Below, in pieces: positions 4,994-8,556 of a stretch of 8,556 nucleotides of DNA; position 1 is the first letter of the stretch, and every line of letters begins with the position of its first letter. Source of the stretch: Syntrophaceae bacterium UBA2280 (lineage in GTDB: Bacteria > Desulfobacterota > Syntrophia > Syntrophales > Smithellaceae); the NCBI GenBank assembly GCA_002347685.1, contig DDWS01000055.1, forward strand, positions 1 to 8,556, read 5' to 3'. The position numbers and the translations under genes were made by a program. The notes beneath the pieces are model-generated. The model searched no databases, was not told the origin of the DNA, and worked only from the letters and a program-made list of their open reading frames with translations.

Positions 4994-7117
4994 ATGAATG
5001 ACTATGGCGTTCTGGCTCTTGTCACCGCGGCCGTAACCGTGCTGGTTGCGGCCATTGCTGTTTACCGTGGCGGGCGCTCGCCGGTACAGGGGATTTTCGC
5101 GGCAGGCATGCTGGTGTTTGCCGCGGAAGCGGCCCTGACGGGCCTGGTGTTTCATGCGGAAACGCTCGAAGATTTTCTGGGGTTGCAGAAAATACGCTTG
5201 ATCGTGTCCTCTCTGGCACCCTGTGTCTGGCTGCTGTTCAGCGTCAGCTTCGCCCGTGCCAATTATCCGGAGCAGATTTTCCGATGGAAATGGATCCTGG
5301 GGCTGGCCGCGCTCGTTCCCCTGCTGATGACCACGGTCTTTTACGCCGATTTCGTCAACCTGGTGCTGTCCCCTCAGGACACGACAACCCTTTTCATCCG
5401 CCTCGGCTGGGCAGGCATCGCGTGGCATCTTGCCTGGATGATCATCACCGTCGTCATTTTAATGAATCTGGAAAGAACCTTCCGGCATTCAACAGGACAC
5501 GCCCGCTGGCAGACCAAGTTTATCTTTCTTGCCGCGGCGGGCATCTTCGGCATCCGACTGTTTACACAAAGCCAGGCGGTTCTTTTTCAGGGCCTGGACA
5601 CGGATCTGTTTGCCGTCAATCTCGGCGCTTTGCTGATCGCGGATATTTTTTTCCTGCGCGCGCTTTTCCGCGGCCGCCCCATGAACATCAGCATTCACCT
5701 GTCCCATCAGTTTTTGTACACGTCATTTACGATCCTGATCGTCGGTGCTTATTTCACCGCGCTGGGGATTGTCGCATGGATTTCAGTCTATTTTGAGTGG
5801 CTGCGCAATATCAATCTGACCATCTTCCTGATTTTCCTCACCGTGATCGGCCTGGCCGTTATCCTGCTTTCCGACCGCCTGCGGATGAAACGGAAGCGCT
5901 TTATCAGCCGCCATTTGAAGCGGCCACTCTATGACTATCAGAAAATCTGGGAAAATTTTACCGAACGAACCACATCCGTCACGAGCGCCGATGAGCTTTG
6001 CCGCATCATTGTCAAGATGGTTTCCGAAACGCTGGAAATTCTGTCGGTCAGCATCTGGCTGACCGACGAAAAGCAAGAAAGGCTGACCTTCGGCGGCTCC
6101 ACCGTTTTTACCCCGGCACAGGTGGAGGAGCTTCATCTGTTTCGCGAAGGCGGCACGGATCTGATCCATGCCATGGCATCACAGAACATGCCGGTGGATT
6201 TAAAGGGCCGCGAGGACGACTGGGCGGAAGATTTGATCAACACCTATGAACTCGAAACGACGGAATCACGTATCCGCTACTGCGTACCCCTCAATGCCGC
6301 AGGCCACCTCATCGGCATCATGACGCTCAGTGAAAAAGTCTTCTACGAACCTTTAACTTTTGAAGAAACGGAGCTGATCAAAACGATTTCCGATCAGGCT
6401 GCGTCCACCCTGCTGCACCTTCGCCTCTCCGAAAGGCTCCGGCAGACCAAGGAACTTGAGGCTTTCCAGACCATGTCCGCGTTTTTCATGCATGACCTCA
6501 AAAACCTGGCCTCCAAACTGTCCCTGGTTACGCAAAACCTGCCCCGGCATATGGACAATCCGGAATTTCGTGCGGACGCGCTGAAAACCATCTCGCAAAG
6601 TGTCGATAAGATCAACACCATGAGCAGCCGCCTGTCCCTTCTGAACCGGAAAATCGAACTGGTTTTTAAAGAAACGGACATCAACAACCTGCTTTCGATG
6701 GCCGCAGCCGACGCAAAACGTCTCGGACAGGCAACCATCGAGCAGCATCCGGACGCATCCATTCCCAAACTGTGTGTTGATTCGGACCAGATTTATAAAG
6801 TCTTTGAAAATCTTCTGATGAATGCGTATGATGCGGCCGGGGTGGAAGGCCGGATCACCCTGTCGACCGGCCTGCAGGACAACTGGCTTTGTATTTCTGT
6901 TTCCGACAACGGCTGCGGCATGTCGAAAGAGTACATTGAAAAGAACCTGTTTCGCCCGTTTCAAACCACCAAGAAGCAGGGGATGGGAATCGGCCTGTAT
7001 CACTGCAAAACGATTGTTGACGCGCATGGCGGGAAACTCCACGTCGAAAGCGAGGAAGGCAAAGGAACCAACTTCCGGGTTCTGCTGCCGGTCAGTCTAA
7101 AGATGAAAGAGGGTTAA
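4994..7117 (+). CDS. prsK: PEP-CTERM/exosortase-system membrane histidine kinase PrsK
   Basis: Sensor kinase expected to phosphorylate PrsR, encoded next. The 707-residue product begins with a long membrane domain of about nine hydrophobic segments (roughly residues 5-24, 32-52, 69-87, 101-119, 138-157, 175-192, 204-222, 243-265 and 273-293). A cytoplasmic GAF-like region follows at about 317-475, then the kinase core. The H-box is FFMHDLKN with His500. The ATPase domain shows the N-box FENLLMNAYDA (604-614), the G1 box DNGCGM (638-643), the F-box FRPFQTTK (653-660) and the G2 box GMGIGLY (663-669). All catalytic motifs look intact, and length and domain order fit PrsK. The signal sensed is unknown; the membrane domain or the GAF-like region could detect it. 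It lies 20 bases after the exosortase gene and one base before prsR, so it is surely co-transcribed with prsR. Confidence 0.93.
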   Translation: MNDYGVLALVTAAVTVLVAAIAVYRGGRSPVQGIFAAGMLVFAAEAALTGLVFHAETLEDFLGLQKIRLIVSSLAPCVWLLFSVSFARANYPEQIFRWKWILGLAALVPLLMTTVFYADFVNLVLSPQDTTTLFIRLGWAGIAWHLAWMIITVVILMNLERTFRHSTGHARWQTKFIFLAAAGIFGIRLFTQSQAVLFQGLDTDLFAVNLGALLIADIFFLRALFRGRPMNISIHLSHQFLYTSFTILIVGAYFTALGIVAWISVYFEWLRNINLTIFLIFLTVIGLAVILLSDRLRMKRKRFISRHLKRPLYDYQKIWENFTERTTSVTSADELCRIIVKMVSETLEILSVSIWLTDEKQERLTFGGSTVFTPAQVEELHLFREGGTDLIHAMASQNMPVDLKGREDDWAEDLINTYELETTESRIRYCVPLNAAGHLIGIMTLSEKVFYEPLTFEETELIKTISDQAASTLLHLRLSERLRQTKELEAFQTMSAFFMHDLKNLASKLSLVTQNLPRHMDNPEFRADALKTISQSVDKINTMSSRLSLLNRKIELVFKETDINNLLSMAAADAKRLGQATIEQHPDASIPKLCVDSDQIYKVFENLLMNAYDAAGVEGRITLSTGLQDNWLCISVSDNGCGMSKEYIEKNLFRPFQTTKKQGMGIGLYHCKTIVDAHGGKLHVESEEGKGTNFRVLLPVSLKMKEG
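7108..7113 (+). promoter_or_regulatory. prsR: Ribosome binding site deciding the TTG start of prsR
   Basis: AGAGGG lies inside the last codons of prsK, 5 bases before the TTG at 7119. Together with the receiver-domain N-terminus (KHKLLVVDDD) it supports a non-ATG start. One base separates the prsK stop from this start, which suggests translational coupling. Confidence 0.75.
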
Positions 7118-7118
7118 A

Positions 7119-8474
7119 TTGCGAAAGCACAAACTGCTGGTTGTAGATGATGACGAGGATCTGCGAACCCAGATGAAATGGGCGCTGATCGGTGATTACG
7201 ACGTTTTTCTGGCCGAAGACCGATCGAGCGCCGCCGCAGCGATGAACCGGGAGCAGCCCTTGGTCGTCACGCTGGATCTGGGACTTCCGCCCGAACCCGC
7301 CGGGGTCGAGGAAGGATTTGCCGTCCTCGACGAGATTCTAGGCGAGTACCCGGATACGAAAGTCATCATCATCACCGGCCGGGGCGAAAAAGAATATGCG
7401 CTGCGCGCCGTTGAAAAAGGTGCGTATGATTATTTCTACAAACCCATTCAGACCGATGAGTTCAAAGTCGTCTTGCAGCGCGCCTTCCACGTCTCGGAAC
7501 TCGAACAGGAGCAAAAGTCGCTGCACCGTAAACTGGGCTCCGACCACTTTGAAGAAATGATCGGCATCAGCCAAATCATGCAGGACGTTTTTTCCGACAT
7601 CCGCAAAATGGCCACTACCGATGAACCGGTTCTCATCACGGGTGAAAGCGGAACGGGCAAGGAACTGGTCGCCCGCGCCCTGCACCGTCTCAGTTTGCGT
7701 CAGTCCCGGAAGTTCATCCCGATCAACTGCGGCGCGATTCCAGAAAATCTGATTGAAAGCGAACTTTTCGGCCATGAGAAAGGCGCGTTCACCGGCGCAC
7801 ATATCCAGCGCAAAGGAAAGTTTGAAATGGCACACGGCGGCACCCTGTTTCTCGACGAAATCGGCGAGTTGCCGCTTGCCCTCCAGGTGAAGCTTTTGAG
7901 GTTTCTCCAGGACGGTGTTGTGGAACGCGTCGGAGGCAGGGAAGCCATCTCTGTGGACGCACGCATCATCACCGCGACCAACCGGGACCTCAAAGAAGCC
8001 ATGAAGACCGGAGGGTTCCGGGAAGATTTATACTTCCGCCTGGGTGTCATCTCCGTGGCGCTGCCTCCGCTTAGGGAAAGAAAGGAGGATGTTCTTCTTT
8101 TAGCCAGAGTCTTTCTCGAGCGCTACACGCAAGCGAACAAAAAAAAGATCAAAGGCTTCACGCAGCAGGCGCTCGACGCCATCGAACAGTATAACTGGCC
8201 GGGCAATGTCCGTGAGCTGGAAAACCGCATCAAGCGGGCGGTGATCATGACCGATGAGAAAAAAATCACACCAGCGGATCTGGAAATCAGCGCGGGCGGT
8301 GTTCCGCGCGAACGGCTCGGCCTCCGGGAGGCGCGCGATCTTCTGGAAAAGGAAATGGTCGTCAAAGCGATTGCCCGCAACGAAGGCAATCTCACCAAAG
8401 CCTCCACGGAACTCGGCGTCAGCCGTCCGACACTCTACGACCTGATGGAAAAATTCGGGATCCCCAGGGAGTAG
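7119..8474 (+). CDS. prsR: PEP-CTERM-system response regulator PrsR (sigma-54 activator, NtrC/AtoC type)
   Basis: Enhancer-binding transcription activator that uses ATP hydrolysis to open sigma-54 promoters, presumably after phosphorylation by PrsK. The 451-residue product has a receiver domain (about 5-120) with the acidic cluster Asp10-Asp12, phospho-acceptor Asp53 in TLDLGLP, Thr86 and Lys108. A central AAA+ domain (about 145-380) follows with Walker A GESGTGKE (175-182), the sigma-54 contact loop GAFTGA (222-227), Walker B GGTLFLDEIGE (240-250) and NWPGNVREL (359-367). A Fis-type helix-turn-helix closes the protein (about 420-447, NLTKASTELGVSRPTLYDLM). All motifs needed for activation are intact. 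Its adjacency to the kinase and exosortase identifies it as PrsR rather than another NtrC-like regulator. The DNA site it binds is not known from this sequence. The start is TTG. Confidence 0.94.
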   Translation: MRKHKLLVVDDDEDLRTQMKWALIGDYDVFLAEDRSSAAAAMNREQPLVVTLDLGLPPEPAGVEEGFAVLDEILGEYPDTKVIIITGRGEKEYALRAVEKGAYDYFYKPIQTDEFKVVLQRAFHVSELEQEQKSLHRKLGSDHFEEMIGISQIMQDVFSDIRKMATTDEPVLITGESGTGKELVARALHRLSLRQSRKFIPINCGAIPENLIESELFGHEKGAFTGAHIQRKGKFEMAHGGTLFLDEIGELPLALQVKLLRFLQDGVVERVGGREAISVDARIITATNRDLKEAMKTGGFREDLYFRLGVISVALPPLRERKEDVLLLARVFLERYTQANKKKIKGFTQQALDAIEQYNWPGNVRELENRIKRAVIMTDEKKITPADLEISAGGVPRERLGLREARDLLEKEMVVKAIARNEGNLTKASTELGVSRPTLYDLMEKFGIPRE

Positions 8475-8556
8475 GAACGGGACAAATAATCACTGTTTAA
8501 GACCCTCCCGGACTCAACAAAAAGGCAGGATCAGAGACTGTAAACTAATCTGTGTA
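8475..8556. other. Intergenic tail after prsR, no gene recognised
   Basis: These 82 bases show no terminator hairpin, no sigma-54 GG-N10-GC element and no open frame. ACTGT occurs at 8492-8496 and 8537-8541, each followed by an A/T-rich stretch; this may be chance. The operon could continue past the window edge. Confidence 0.4.

Noticed and set aside
6353..7042. A 229-codon minus-strand open frame opposite prsK
   Set aside because: It covers the kinase H-box and ATPase motifs on the other strand, and its own translation has no recognisable features.
1..8556. tRNA, rRNA, CRISPR array, insertion sequence or prophage signal
   Set aside because: No cloverleaf, repeat-spacer pattern, transposase or phage gene was seen anywhere in the window.

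Overview
The window looks like chromosomal DNA of an anaerobic Gram-negative bacterium, most likely a member of the Desulfobacterota (the former Deltaproteobacteria). This placement is an inference from gene content: an aldehyde:ferredoxin oxidoreductase (AOR) family protein, an exosortase, and the PrsK/PrsR sigma-54-type regulatory pair of PEP-CTERM/exosortase systems. No 16S or other decisive marker is present. The coding regions are moderately GC-rich, with AT-rich gaps between the divergent genes.

Layout. Positions 38-466 (minus) hold rplM, ribosomal protein L13; the minus strand runs out of the window at position 1, where rpsI would normally follow. A 208-base divergent gap (476-683) holds an rplM promoter, a hairpin with a strong minus-strand U-tract, and a candidate promoter for the next gene. 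Positions 684-1637 (plus) encode a patatin-like serine acyl hydrolase. It converges on a 727-residue AOR family protein (1632-3815, minus), and the two stop codons touch in the string CTATGA. A second divergent gap (3816-4067) separates the AOR gene from a plus-strand operon: exosortase (4068-4973), membrane histidine kinase PrsK (4994-7117) and NtrC-type response regulator PrsR (7119-8474). The last 82 bases contain no recognisable gene.

How the genes work together. The three-gene operon is the main unit. The exosortase has its Cys/Arg/His active residues and should process surface proteins carrying a short C-terminal sorting signal. PrsK has an H-box and ATPase motifs, and PrsR has a receiver, a GAFTGA-containing AAA+ domain and a Fis-type HTH; together they should activate sigma-54 promoters. 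A candidate -24/-12 element (TGG-N8-TTGC, GG and GC correctly spaced) lies just before the exosortase gene beside a 7-bp inverted repeat, suggesting that the operon may control itself. No sorted substrate and no polysaccharide genes are in the window. rplM, the patatin-like gene and the AOR gene are separate units with no evident functional link to the operon.
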